The notes: generated from the letters alone by a model not told the origin. Positions 10,651 to 20,168 are shown, numbered from the stretch's first letter. The stretch: 64,000 nucleotides of DNA from Pseudomonas paraversuta (GCF_904063065.1 NZ_CAJFCL010000004.1:186001-250000), one strand, 5' to 3'. Numbers and translations: made by a program.

Positions 10651-12459
10651 CTAGGCGATATCGCCGGAGGTCTGCGGGGCATCGAGCCCCATCGAGTGCA
10701 GTCGGGCGTAGTAACCGTTTTGCGCCAGCAACTGTGTATGGGTACCACGTTCGACGATCTCGCCCTGATCCATGACCAGGATCATGTCGGCTTTTTCAAT
10801 CGTTGACAGACGATGGGCAATCACCAGCGTGGTGCGGCCCTTCATGACGTGATCCAGTGCCGCCTGAATATGGCGCTCGGACTCGGTATCGAGAGCCGAG
10901 GTCGCTTCATCGAGAATCAGCACCGGGGCGTTTTTGAGCAGTGCCCGGGCAATTGCCAGACGCTGACGCTGACCGCCGGAAAGCAGCACGCCGTTTTCAC
11001 CGACCTGGGTGTCCAGGCCTTGCGGCAGCTGCTCGATGAAGTCCATCGCGTAAGCATCGCGCGCGGCCTTTTCGATATCGGCCCGGGGTGCACCGGCCAG
11101 GTCGCCATAGGCAATATTGTTGGCAACGGTGTCGCTGAACAGGGTCACGTGCTGGGTTACCTGGGCGATATGGCGGCGCAGGTTGAGCAAGCGATATTGT
11201 TCAATCTCTACCCCGTCGAGCAGAATTTCGCCCGAGGAGTGGTGATAGAAGCGCGGAATCAGGTTCGCCAGTGTCGACTTGCCGCTACCGGAACGCCCGA
11301 CCAGAGCCACCATCTGCCCGGGTTCGGCGATGAACGATACATTCTTGAGCACTTGGCGGTCAGTGTCCGGGTAAGTGAAGTTGAGGTTACGCACCTCTAC
11401 ACGCCCCGTAATCTGGTCACGCTCAACGGTTCCGGTGTCCACTTCCGGTTTTTCATCCAGCTGCTCGAAAATGCTTTCAGCCCCGGCCACGCCTTTCTGG
11501 ATGGTGGAGCTGACTTCCGACAACTGACGAATCGGCTTGGGCAACAAGCCGGCCAGGGTGATGTAGGCAATCATGTCGCCCGCGGAGGCATCGCCACGCA
11601 GGTAGAGCACCAGGAACATCAGGATGCCCATGGCGATATAAATGACCAGTTGCAGCATCGGCGTGTAAATCGCGCCGGTGCGGGTCATGCGCAGTTGCTT
11701 GTCCGTGTTGCTCTGGCTGGCTTGCAGAAAGCGCTTCTGCTCGTAGGTCTCGCCGCCGAAGCTGCGTACGACGCGATAACCCTGGATGGTCTCGGACGCT
11801 ACGTGGGTTACATCACCCATTGCCACCTGGATTTTCTTGCTCTGTTTACGGAATTTTTTACTGGCGGTACTCACCATCACCGCAATCAGCGGCAAAATTG
11901 CGATCATCACCAGGGTCAGGCGCCAGTTCATCCACAGCAACGAGGCGAACAGGAACACCACCGTCATGCCTTCGCGGATAACCACCTTGATTGCATCAGT
12001 GGCGGCCCCGGTCACCATCGTCACGTTGAAGGTAATGCGCGAGATCAGATGGCCGGAGTTGTGCTTGTCGAAATAGCGGTTGGGCAGTACCAGCAGGTTG
12101 TTGAACAGCTGGACCCGCAAGTCATGCACCAGGCCGAGGGACACCTTGGCCAGAAAGTAGTTACCCAGAAACGAGCCCAGGCCTTGCCATGCTGCAATCA
12201 ACACAATCAGTATCGGCACGGCCTGCAGCAGACGTAAATCACGCAGGTAAGGGACGCTGGGAAACAACACCGCATCCGGGTTCGACAGGCCGTCAACGAA
12301 ATACTTGAGGATGTAACCAAGCATGGGTTGAGTCGAAGCGAAAATAAGGAACCCGACAATACTCAGCAGGAAAAGGCCGATGTAGGGTCGGACATAGCCT
12401 AAAAGACGCAGATAGATTCTTACGCTCGATTGGCTTTCGCTGGGGCTGGATTCAGTCAT
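10651..12459 (-). CDS. msbA: Lipid A-core flippase MsbA (ABC transporter)
   Basis: A 602-residue half-transporter: about six membrane helices in residues 20-310, then an ABC ATPase with Walker A GRSGSGKS at 388-395, signature LSGGQRQRLAIARAL and Walker B VLILDEATSALD. As a homodimer in the inner membrane it flips lipid A-core from the cytoplasmic to the periplasmic leaflet. Flanking hldE and the O-antigen ligase gene support MsbA rather than a generic multidrug exporter. It is divergent from the ligase gene, with about 106 bases between starts. Confidence 0.95.
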   Translation of the reverse strand: MTESSPSESQSSVRIYLRLLGYVRPYIGLFLLSIVGFLIFASTQPMLGYILKYFVDGLSNPDAVLFPSVPYLRDLRLLQAVPILIVLIAAWQGLGSFLGNYFLAKVSLGLVHDLRVQLFNNLLVLPNRYFDKHNSGHLISRITFNVTMVTGAATDAIKVVIREGMTVVFLFASLLWMNWRLTLVMIAILPLIAVMVSTASKKFRKQSKKIQVAMGDVTHVASETIQGYRVVRSFGGETYEQKRFLQASQSNTDKQLRMTRTGAIYTPMLQLVIYIAMGILMFLVLYLRGDASAGDMIAYITLAGLLPKPIRQLSEVSSTIQKGVAGAESIFEQLDEKPEVDTGTVERDQITGRVEVRNLNFTYPDTDRQVLKNVSFIAEPGQMVALVGRSGSGKSTLANLIPRFYHHSSGEILLDGVEIEQYRLLNLRRHIAQVTQHVTLFSDTVANNIAYGDLAGAPRADIEKAARDAYAMDFIEQLPQGLDTQVGENGVLLSGGQRQRLAIARALLKNAPVLILDEATSALDTESERHIQAALDHVMKGRTTLVIAHRLSTIEKADMILVMDQGEIVERGTHTQLLAQNGYYARLHSMGLDAPQTSGDIA

Positions 12460-12565
12460 ATCACGCGGCGGTTAGTAAAAAAGGATGCTGACTTTATCAC
12501 AGCTTCTCTGGTGTACTGCGTGCCGGTTGGGGTGATGCCCCAAGGGGTAGCAAAAACGACATTAA

Positions 12566-14479
12566 ATGGCCACTACGCTAGTATGGCTGTCCAAAATCTG
12601 GAATGAATTTTACCGCATGCAATTCAGCTACTTAAGTTATTCAAAACAACGGTTATTTGACTTTATTTGCCTATGGCTCCTGCCCATCGGCTTGTTATTG
12701 CTGTTATCCGACCTTTATTTTTTGCCTGGACGCAGCCTTCATCACAAACTTTATTACGCTTTTTTCAGTATCCCTACCCTGATCGCGATCGTTTTACGCC
12801 CCCGGGAACTGAAAGAAATCCTGCGCGAGCCCATCATTCTCGGTTTCATTGTGTTTTCAGCATGGGCACTGGTCAGCCTGATCTGGAGCGACACCAGCGA
12901 CAGCTTCCTCGACGAGCTCAGGCCCCCCTTGCACCTGCTGATGCTGTTTCTGGGCTGCTCACTGCTGATCAAATACCGCAGTGAAAGCCTGCAGCCAGTG
13001 TTCTTCGGCGCCGCGCTGATTGCCTTGATCGCCACTGTTTATAACCTGTACATGTTTGCCCAGGCTTACGTCCCGCAAGCCCGGATGGTCGGCGCTGGTG
13101 CATTCGACAATCCACTGCTCAGCTCCCATGCCTTCGGGTTCTTTTGTATTTACTGGCTCTCGCTGGCCATGACCTGCAAACGCCCGCATGTCCTGTTAAT
13201 CGCAATACCTGCCTTTGCCATCATGTTCGTGTCCCTGCTCGCTACGGGCTCAAGAACGCCTCTGGCAGCCATAGTCCTGGGCATGATCTGGCTGAGCTTC
13301 ATTTGCTGGAACCGTCGCTCGCTGGCGCTGATCAGCATGCTGGCCGCGGGCGGCATTGTGGTTATGACACTGTTTTCCGAAATGATGCTAAGCCGCGGCA
13401 GCTCGTTTCGCTTTGATCTGTGGCAATTGACCCTGGAGCAAATCAAGTTGAGGCCCTGGACCGGGCATGGCTTTGACGCCTCCCTGGCCCTGCAACTGCC
13501 AGACATCGGCTACGCCTTTAGCGAGCCGCACAACTTCGCTCTGGGGGTGATTTACTACGTGGGCATTCTGGGCTTCGTGCCCTGGCTGCTCATCCAGGCA
13601 TGGGCGCTGTACAGCAGCTGGCGTCATCGCGTGCAACCGCTGTTCATCCTGGCTTCCGCCTGGCTGGTGTACGGCATTGGTGCCGGCCTGACCGAGGGCG
13701 GCGGCATTCTTTCAAGACCTAAAGAGCACTGGTATCTGCTGTGGATCCCTCTGGCCCTGATCGCTGCCCTGAGCATCAATCGGCGCCTGAAAACCCTGCG
13801 TGACCGGCCTGTCCACCGGCTACCTGACGCAGCTTTCAACACCTTGAAAGCCCATGCACAGATCATTGAGGAAGACGGTCTGGGGCCTAAAGTTCTGCGT
13901 CTGGACAACGGCAACTTCCTCAAGCTGTTCCGCGAGCGTCGCTGCTACACCTCTGGCAGCTTCAATCCGTACTCGGAACGCTTTGCCGTAAACAGCGAGC
14001 GTTTGCAGACTATGGGCATTCCGGCGCCAACAATTCTCGACCTGTACCAACTCAACGACGGCAGCACAGCCGTGCTGTATCAGCCTTTGCCAGGCCAAAC
14101 ACTGCGCCAGGTCATGCAGTCCATGGGCTCACCCGCCGTGCGGCAAGCGCTGGTCGAACGTTTTGGCAAATTCCTGGCCCTGTTGCATGACAAGGGGGTG
14201 TACTTCCGGTCCTTGCACCTGGGCAATGTGTTGCTGATGGACGATGGCGAGTTCGCGCTGATCGATATCGCAGACATGCGTATTTTCCCCTCCCCCCTGA
14301 GAAATGCCTTGCGCCAAAGAAATCTGCGCCACATGCAACGTTACCCTGAAGACCGCCGCTGGCTGTTCGAAGAGCAACTCCCTGAGCTGCTGCAAGGCTA
14401 CGCCACACTGGCATCCCCGAGCGCTGTGGAAGGTTTGCGCGTACAGGTTGCCGCGCTTTCCCGGGCGGTCAAAACTTGA
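12566..14479 (+). CDS. waaL: O-antigen ligase (WaaL-type) fused to a kinase-like domain
   Basis: A 637-residue fusion. Residues 30-410 form a polytopic Wzy_C/WaaL domain with about ten helices; SEPHNFALGVIYYVGILG (His322) matches the periplasmic His of O-antigen ligases, which join O-polysaccharide from undecaprenyl-PP to the core. Residues 420-637 resemble an aminoglycoside-phosphotransferase/LPS-kinase fold: Lys453 (FLKLF), the loop FRSLHLGNVLL (548-557) and LIDIAD (Asp567). The catalytic Asp expected in the loop is Ser549, so the domain may be catalytically dead. I recall P. aeruginosa having separate genes for the two parts (PA4999, PA4998). The start is uncertain: ATG 12617 (MQFSYLSYSK) is equally possible and neither has a strong Shine-Dalgarno. 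The first 100 bases are AT-rich compared with neighbours. Confidence 0.88.
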   Translation: MATTLVWLSKIWNEFYRMQFSYLSYSKQRLFDFICLWLLPIGLLLLLSDLYFLPGRSLHHKLYYAFFSIPTLIAIVLRPRELKEILREPIILGFIVFSAWALVSLIWSDTSDSFLDELRPPLHLLMLFLGCSLLIKYRSESLQPVFFGAALIALIATVYNLYMFAQAYVPQARMVGAGAFDNPLLSSHAFGFFCIYWLSLAMTCKRPHVLLIAIPAFAIMFVSLLATGSRTPLAAIVLGMIWLSFICWNRRSLALISMLAAGGIVVMTLFSEMMLSRGSSFRFDLWQLTLEQIKLRPWTGHGFDASLALQLPDIGYAFSEPHNFALGVIYYVGILGFVPWLLIQAWALYSSWRHRVQPLFILASAWLVYGIGAGLTEGGGILSRPKEHWYLLWIPLALIAALSINRRLKTLRDRPVHRLPDAAFNTLKAHAQIIEEDGLGPKVLRLDNGNFLKLFRERRCYTSGSFNPYSERFAVNSERLQTMGIPAPTILDLYQLNDGSTAVLYQPLPGQTLRQVMQSMGSPAVRQALVERFGKFLALLHDKGVYFRSLHLGNVLLMDDGEFALIDIADMRIFPSPLRNALRQRNLRHMQRYPEDRRWLFEEQLPELLQGYATLASPSAVEGLRVQVAALSRAVKT

Positions 14480-15681
14480 GCCTGGCGAACGACAGCGTTC
14501 TCTGGGCGCTGATGGCGTATGCCCTGGCGATAGCCACCTCCGGGCTACTGCTGCGGTATTTCCCGGCACTCCAGCGCCTCCTCAGCCATCCAGGCCAAAG
14601 CCGCTATGCCAGCGTCGATGGCTTGCGCGGTTATCTGGCGTTCGGGGTGTTCGTTCACCACATGGCGATCATCTGGGTATTTCTGCATACCGGGGTGTTC
14701 GATGTGCCCAAGAGCAAGTTCTACGCCCAGATCGGACTGGCAAGTGTGGCCTTGTTCTTTATGATCACCGGCTTTCTGTTCTGGGGGCGCCTCATGGAAA
14801 AGAGGCGCGACTTCGACTGGCTGGCCTTCGCCGTGTCGCGGGTGTTTCGCCTCTACCCGCTGTACTTGCCATTGCTGGTGCTGGTGATTTTCAGCGTGTT
14901 TTATATCCAGGACTGGACGTTCAAGGACGCCCCGCTGCAAGTGGCCGGCCAGATCATGAGCTGGCTGATCTTCGACCGGCCCGACATCAACCAGTACCCG
15001 CAGACCGGCATTCTGATTTCGAACGTGACCTGGACCCTGAACTACGAAGTGTTCTTCTATATGTCACTGCCGCTGTTCGGGATGGTGTTTCTGTACCGCC
15101 GTAACTGGAGGCAGACCGTTTTATGCCTGCTGGGTATCTACGCCCTGTATCAGCTGGTCGGCTGGGAACACTCGCTGAAGAAGCACTTCCTCATGAGTTT
15201 CCTGGGAGGTGTGGCAGCAGCCTATTGGGTACGTCAGCCCAGGCTGGCGGCCTGGAGCAAGACGCCTCTTGCGGGGGGCATTGCGCTGATTGTGCTGCTG
15301 CTGGTGATTACCCAGTTTCAGAAAAGCTTCGCCTTCCTGCCTCTGGTGCTGCTGACACTGGTGTTCTCGATTATCGCCTCGGGCCACACGCTGTTCGGCG
15401 CACTGACCCTGCGCAGCATTCGCTGGATGGGCGAAATCAGCTACAGCACCTATCTGCTGCACGGTTTCCTGATTTGGCTGATGATCCAGCGTACGCCACT
15501 GATATTGCCGTTCGATACCACAGAACCACTGACCTTCGTGATGCTGGGGGCGCTGTGTTGTTGCCTGCTGATCATCGTCAGCAGCCTGACCTTCCTGTAC
15601 ATCGAGAAGCCCGGCATGAATGCCGGCAAAAAGGTCGTGGACTGGTTACGCCAGCGCGCGCAGGCCAGGGCCAAGGCCTGA
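14476..15681 (+). CDS. Acyltransferase-3 family membrane O-acyltransferase
   Basis: A 401-residue multipass protein of the OafA/acyltransferase-3 family. The N-terminal signature VDGLRGYLAFGVFVHH has Asp48 and His61-His62; about ten helices follow, with SYSTYLLHGFLIWL near the end, typical of the family. These enzymes O-acetylate sugars at the inner membrane. It starts with TTG overlapping the TGA of the ligase fusion by four bases, so it is cotranslated with the ligase and probably acylates O-antigen or core sugar. The acceptor cannot be told from the sequence. Confidence 0.9.
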   Translation: MSLANDSVLWALMAYALAIATSGLLLRYFPALQRLLSHPGQSRYASVDGLRGYLAFGVFVHHMAIIWVFLHTGVFDVPKSKFYAQIGLASVALFFMITGFLFWGRLMEKRRDFDWLAFAVSRVFRLYPLYLPLLVLVIFSVFYIQDWTFKDAPLQVAGQIMSWLIFDRPDINQYPQTGILISNVTWTLNYEVFFYMSLPLFGMVFLYRRNWRQTVLCLLGIYALYQLVGWEHSLKKHFLMSFLGGVAAAYWVRQPRLAAWSKTPLAGGIALIVLLLVITQFQKSFAFLPLVLLTLVFSIIASGHTLFGALTLRSIRWMGEISYSTYLLHGFLIWLMIQRTPLILPFDTTEPLTFVMLGALCCCLLIIVSSLTFLYIEKPGMNAGKKVVDWLRQRAQARAKA

Positions 15682-15682
15682 C

Positions 15683-15750
15683 CTGCTGAGCGAGCTTGTT
15701 CGCAAGATCCGGTCGTTGAAAAGGCTCGCGAGCCAGCTCATTCCTGCAGG
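15683..15750. repeat. REPIN (degenerate) between convergent genes
   Basis: Inverted arms CTGCTGAGCGAGCTTGTTCG and GGCTCGCGAGCCAGCTCATT with a trailing CCTGCAGG lie between the convergent acyltransferase and wapR-like genes. Confidence 0.65.
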
Positions 15751-15756
15751 CAGGTC

Positions 15757-16641
15757 CTAGTCTTTTTCCAGCGGCGAAAAATACAGCCGCCCCAGGCCCC
15801 GCCAGGTCTTGCCCGTCCAGTGCCGGAACGGGATTTGAGCCAGCAGCTCCCGGGCAAGGGCGCGGTTGCGGTTGGCGGTTTTCAGGAACATGGAATTGAG
15901 AAACTTGTACCGCACCTGGTCATACAGCGGGTGATCGCTGAATAACGCGTAGGTTTTCAGAATGCTGTCGATCATGAACCGGTGGTTTTTGTACGAGTTG
16001 GTGGCGTGCTTGCGATAGCGCGCCATCACCACGTTCAAGCCATCAATGAAGTACCCGGCATGGGTGACCTTCAGCTCGATATACAGGTCTTCCAGGCGGA
16101 TCTGCGGATCGAACCCCCCCACTTTGTCCAGCGCCTCACGACGAATCATCAGGGTCGGGGCCGGCGGATAAGGCTTGCGCTCAAGAAACATGTCTTCGAA
16201 ATCGAGACGGCGAAACGGTACGTCACGGCGCTGGCGCTTCTCCGGGAACAGATTGCCCTCGGCATCAATCAGCTCGATGTTACCCGCGCAAATACCGACT
16301 TCGGGCTTGCCGTCCATGTAGGCGACCTGAACTGCAATGCGGTCCGGCATCATGATGTCATCCGAACCGAACGGCACAATCAGGCTGCCTTTGGCGCGGG
16401 CAATCGCGCCGTTGAGGGTGTTGGTCAGGCCCTGATTCTGCTGTACCCGAAAGTCGAAACCATGGGCTTGCTGCAGGCGCTGAATGCGCTCGACGCTGTC
16501 ATCCGGCGAACCATCATCGATAACCAGCAACTCGATATTGGGATAGGTCTGATCCAGAACGCTCTGGATGCTTTGCTCGATATACGGAGCATGGTTGTAG
16601 GAAGCGATGATCACCGTTACCAGTGGCTGCGAGTCTGTCAT
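15757..16641 (-). CDS. wapR: Family 2 glycosyltransferase, WapR-like (alpha-1,3-rhamnosyltransferase)
   Basis: A 294-residue GT-A enzyme: VTVIIASYNHAPYIEQS at the N-terminus, DDGSPDDS at 42-49 for the nucleotide, and SDDIMMPD (93-100) as the DxD region. No membrane segment. In P. aeruginosa the gene at this position (PA5000, WapR) adds the rhamnose to which O-antigen is joined, so this one likely makes the acceptor for the neighbouring ligase; the sugar itself cannot be read from sequence. Its ATG overlaps the TGA of the upstream glycosyltransferase (ATGA). Confidence 0.83.
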   Translation of the reverse strand: MTDSQPLVTVIIASYNHAPYIEQSIQSVLDQTYPNIELLVIDDGSPDDSVERIQRLQQAHGFDFRVQQNQGLTNTLNGAIARAKGSLIVPFGSDDIMMPDRIAVQVAYMDGKPEVGICAGNIELIDAEGNLFPEKRQRRDVPFRRLDFEDMFLERKPYPPAPTLMIRREALDKVGGFDPQIRLEDLYIELKVTHAGYFIDGLNVVMARYRKHATNSYKNHRFMIDSILKTYALFSDHPLYDQVRYKFLNSMFLKTANRNRALARELLAQIPFRHWTGKTWRGLGRLYFSPLEKD

Positions 16642-17789
16642 GGGTGATCCTTACGTGCCTGGCTCAAGCCAGAGTCAATCAAGTCCAGATACTCCTGACG
16701 GAACACCTCAATGTCATGGTGCTCCTGCAGGTAACGATACGCCTGCTCGCCCTTGGCCTGCAGTGCTGCATCCGGCAATGCCAGGTATTCATCCAGCGCA
16801 GCGGTCAGTGTCACCACGTCACTGGGTTTGACTGCCAGACCGCCTGCCCCCTCAATCAACGGCAGCATGGCCGGGACATTGGTAGCGATGACCGGCAAAT
16901 GCCCGCTCATGCCTTCCAGCAGCGCCAGCCCCAGGCCTTCAGCGAGCGAAGGCATGGTCCAGATATCGAAGGCGCGAACGTACTGCAGTGCGTTCTCCTG
17001 AAAGCCCAGCAGGTGTGCCCGCCCCTCAAGCCCCAACTGCCCGATCTGCTCGCGCAAACGCGCCTCTTCGCGGCCAGCACCAATAATTGCCAGTTGCGCC
17101 TGGGGGTATTTGTCTTTCAGGGCGGCGAAAGCCTGCAGCAAAAAACGATGGCCCTTGATCGGCACCAGGCGACCCAGCGCGCCAATCATCCGCGCATCCT
17201 GATCCAGGCCGAGCTTTTCGCGCGCCTGCTGGCGTGGCAGCTGCAAAGCCTCGGCCTGCTCGATGTCGATGGCATTGGTAATGGCGTAGGTATTCTGCTC
17301 AGTGAAACCGCATTGGCAGTCGAGCAAGTACTGTTTGACCGCAGGCGATACGCCGACAAAACGCCAGGCTTTATCGATCAGGCGTTTGGCCTGACTGCGC
17401 CGGTAAAAGCGGTCGTACTCGCCAAAACCGTGGGAAATCCCCACACACAACGGGATTTTCAGCCAGCGGTTGAGTTGCAGCATCATGTTCACCGGCTTGA
17501 AGCGGTTGCAAATCACTACATCGAACTGTTCTTTACGACAGAACTTGTATAACGCCCACATGGCACGGATACGCATGCCCTTGAGCGACTTGTCGCTGAA
17601 CTCGAAATACACCGAATGATCGGCCTTGCTCACTGGTTCGCCCGGCCCCGGACGACCACGCAAAAATGCCGCCGTGATTTCATAGCGCTCGCTGGGCAGC
17701 GCGCGCACGATCTGCTCGGCAAGGTCGGCAAAGTCATGGGATTTGACGTTGTAATCGGGCTGCAACTGCAAAACCTTTGAACGCTTCAT
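16638..17789 (-). CDS. ssg: Family 4 glycosyltransferase, Ssg-like (cell-surface sugar synthesis)
   Basis: A 383-residue GT-B enzyme: Rossmann-like N-terminal half and a GT4 C-terminal half with IGALGRLVPIKGHR and MPSLAEGLGLALLEGMSG (the E-x7-E donor site). By synteny it corresponds to PA5001 (Ssg), needed for outer core/O-antigen in pseudomonads. It is related to WapH at 21-22 kb: both have CIAHRFKPI/VICNRFKPV and a GVSHGFGEYDR/GVHHAFGDYQR segment, so the two are likely paralogues. GGGGAGAG precedes the ATG, and both ends overlap neighbours by four bases, showing an operon. Confidence 0.85.
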   Translation of the reverse strand: MKRSKVLQLQPDYNVKSHDFADLAEQIVRALPSERYEITAAFLRGRPGPGEPVSKADHSVYFEFSDKSLKGMRIRAMWALYKFCRKEQFDVVICNRFKPVNMMLQLNRWLKIPLCVGISHGFGEYDRFYRRSQAKRLIDKAWRFVGVSPAVKQYLLDCQCGFTEQNTYAITNAIDIEQAEALQLPRQQAREKLGLDQDARMIGALGRLVPIKGHRFLLQAFAALKDKYPQAQLAIIGAGREEARLREQIGQLGLEGRAHLLGFQENALQYVRAFDIWTMPSLAEGLGLALLEGMSGHLPVIATNVPAMLPLIEGAGGLAVKPSDVVTLTAALDEYLALPDAALQAKGEQAYRYLQEHHDIEVFRQEYLDLIDSGLSQARKDHP

Positions 17790-18670
17790 AACTCTCCCCG
17801 GTGGAATCCGGTGGCATCAATAACCCAGGAGGGCTCTGCAGCCAGACACTGGATTGAAGCTGGATCGGGCGTTGGCAACTTCGCCCACTCATTACGCTTC
17901 CAGCACACGAAGTGAAAGTACGCAAAGGTATGATCGCCGTCACGATCATTCTTCAATATGCCATTCTTCCAGAACCACTTGGCCGGGAAGTTTTCAGTGC
18001 CGTCATGCCACTTTATGCAGCCACCCGGCGTGCTGAAGGCCTCGGTAAAGTCACTGGTACGACGAAGCGGATTGAACTTGCCCACCAGTTCAAATAGTGG
18101 TTTGGGGAAATTCTTGCGCCACAGGAAGATACGACTGAAAGCCCCTTCGTCCAGCGCATGATGCTGATCGTCGGTAAACCGCTGCTGCCAGCCCTCTATT
18201 TTCTTGAACAGTTCGAGCTTGCAGCGTGTATTGCGCATCAAGCACAGATGCCCCGCCACTCGTCGCTCGTGGGTCGAAAACAGATCAAACCTGGCCAGAC
18301 GCTCCGCCGTGAAATAACTGCGCAAATCGCCGTAGATCAGATCGATATCGCCAAAAGCCCAGAAGTCATAGCCTTCCAGGCAGTCTTCATGGATATAGCC
18401 CAGAGCGGGCTTGATATCGCACAGTTTGTAGGCATTTTTGGGCGCGAAATTGATCTCCAGGCGCTGCGAGACCTTGCGGCAATAATCAGCAAAACTGATG
18501 GTCTGGACTGTCACGTTGGCAGGCAGGTTTTCAGGTACCCCACAGTCACTGAAAAACTGCCAGTCAATATCAGGGTTGTGCCGACAACTTTGCAAAAAAA
18601 ACGGCATCCAGAACGGCCATTGGCCGAAGTACGGGATGATAAATAAAATACGTGGCGTTGGTTTTATCAC
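17786..18670 (-). CDS. DUF6625-like predicted glycosyltransferase
   Basis: A 294-residue protein starting with GTG: IKPTPRILFIIPYFGQWPFW, then DWQFFSDC and FWAFGDIDLIYGDL, where Asp108-x-Asp110 looks like a GT-A metal-binding DxD. This pattern matches the uncharacterised DUF6625 family. No signal peptide or membrane helix is seen. It sits between dnpA and the Ssg-like gene in the same operon (four-base overlap downstream), so it probably adds a sugar to LPS or another surface glycan. I do not recall an equivalent in the P. aeruginosa locus. The Shine-Dalgarno is weak. Confidence 0.8.
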   Translation of the reverse strand: MIKPTPRILFIIPYFGQWPFWMPFFLQSCRHNPDIDWQFFSDCGVPENLPANVTVQTISFADYCRKVSQRLEINFAPKNAYKLCDIKPALGYIHEDCLEGYDFWAFGDIDLIYGDLRSYFTAERLARFDLFSTHERRVAGHLCLMRNTRCKLELFKKIEGWQQRFTDDQHHALDEGAFSRIFLWRKNFPKPLFELVGKFNPLRRTSDFTEAFSTPGGCIKWHDGTENFPAKWFWKNGILKNDRDGDHTFAYFHFVCWKRNEWAKLPTPDPASIQCLAAEPSWVIDATGFHRGEL

Positions 18671-18733
18671 TGGGAACTCAATGTAAAGGTCGAGATTAGA
18701 GCCAATGCTATGGCCCTGCTTACTGTGCTTTTA

Positions 18734-20140
18734 TTATTGGAGCAGCCAGAAAAGCTCATGACGCCTGACTGCTTTGCGGAAAAACTCATTCTCACCATAA
18801 GGTGATGGCTTTCTGCCTGCAAGGAGCTGTTGTATAGAGCGACGCACCCGCCGCTTGAGCGCGGCACGGGGTTGCAGGTCGTGCATCATGCCCAGTGCCA
18901 TGGCCTTGTCGTGCTGCTGCGCAAGGGTCAGCGACAAACTGCAAGGCTGCAATACCAGGGCCGGGTTGAATACAGGTGGCAATGCAATGCCATCACCGCT
19001 ATCGCCCATTGGCCAGCGATCGTTATCGTGCAGATGGTTGGCATACCCCAGAATCGTCGTCGGTTGCCACTCCAGCCCTTGCAGCGCCTCAAGAACAGCG
19101 GCGTGGGCACAGATGTGGTCCGGGTGCGGGTCGATTGCAGGATGCGGCAGCACCATGACTTCGGGGCGCGCCCGCAGGATCAAGGCGCGCAAGTCCGCCA
19201 GCAGGTTGTTCCAGGTCGGGGCGCCATCCAGATCACCGGGCAGCGCAAACGGATTGAGCTGACGAAACAGGCGGATATCGCTCAGGTCAGCTTCGCGAGA
19301 GGCAACGGGCTGATCGGGGGCCGCCTGCATCGCAGGGAGCTGCAGGCAAAAATACCCCAGCTGCGCGCAATGGGCTTCGGGTACGCCCGCCCAACGCGGT
19401 ACCACCAGGCTGTCCCAGGCCCGCAGACGGCCCTTGAGTCGCGCCGCTTCGGCGCGTCCAAGGCCCATCTGCTGATAATGCCCGGCTTCAATTTCGCCAG
19501 CGGTCAGGGTCACGATCCAGGCCTCTGCGGCCTGACTGTACAACCCGAAAGCGGCCAGCTCGGCATCGTCGGCATGGGGAGCGATCACCATGACCCGCTG
19601 ATCCCGGTAGTCGGGCTGGCGGAACACCCACAGTTCGGGCTCGCCCGCCACTCGGCAAAAACGTCCTTGCAGGCGCAACGTGTCGCTGGCCAGCGATGAC
19701 GCAAAGCCGCTCAGATTCAGATAGCGCAGGCCGTTAACCCCCCGCTCGAAGGTCTGTTTATCCGTCGCCTGGGCGGCGAACAGTTGCACGAACGGATCGA
19801 CAAAACGTCCGAGTATCCCGGCCTTGATCCTGACCGCCAGAATCAGGGTTTCGTCGCCGGTCAGGCTCGGAGGCTGATCGACTACCAGCCTTTCGCCCTC
19901 AAGACGTATCGCCACACGCTCGGTGTCCGGCGCAAAGCTGTACTGATAATCATCTTTTGGTGAATAGAACAGGTGGTCGGCAAACCAGGCTTCATGGGCC
20001 ACCCAGCCCAGAACCGCCAACACCGGCGGCAGCCACCAGGCCAGCAGCACACCGCTGGCAATCAACAGCAGCAGGCCAATCAGCAGACCCACGCGTTTGT
20101 TGCGCCGATGGCGCTTGAGGAGTTGTTGTTTGCGGCTCAT
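18734..20140 (-). CDS. dnpA: PIG-L family de-N-acetylase, DnpA-like
   Basis: A 468-residue membrane-anchored deacetylase. A basic N-terminus (KRHRRNKR) is followed by a hydrophobic stretch at 18-47. A beta-rich region precedes the PIG-L motif VIAPHADDAELAAFG (His189, Asp191, Asp192), and a second metal-binding motif is DPHPDHICAHAAV. PIG-L enzymes remove N-acetyl groups from sugars in a zinc-dependent way. The orthologue by position (PA5002, DnpA) affects core LPS and fluoroquinolone tolerance in P. aeruginosa. The start MSRKQQLLKR at 20140 is preferred; the open frame upstream runs through a REPIN. Confidence 0.87.
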   Translation of the reverse strand: MSRKQQLLKRHRRNKRVGLLIGLLLLIASGVLLAWWLPPVLAVLGWVAHEAWFADHLFYSPKDDYQYSFAPDTERVAIRLEGERLVVDQPPSLTGDETLILAVRIKAGILGRFVDPFVQLFAAQATDKQTFERGVNGLRYLNLSGFASSLASDTLRLQGRFCRVAGEPELWVFRQPDYRDQRVMVIAPHADDAELAAFGLYSQAAEAWIVTLTAGEIEAGHYQQMGLGRAEAARLKGRLRAWDSLVVPRWAGVPEAHCAQLGYFCLQLPAMQAAPDQPVASREADLSDIRLFRQLNPFALPGDLDGAPTWNNLLADLRALILRARPEVMVLPHPAIDPHPDHICAHAAVLEALQGLEWQPTTILGYANHLHDNDRWPMGDSGDGIALPPVFNPALVLQPCSLSLTLAQQHDKAMALGMMHDLQPRAALKRRVRRSIQQLLAGRKPSPYGENEFFRKAVRRHELFWLLQ

Positions 20141-20168
20141 GGCTTTTGCTCTAAGGCTTTTATTTCCT

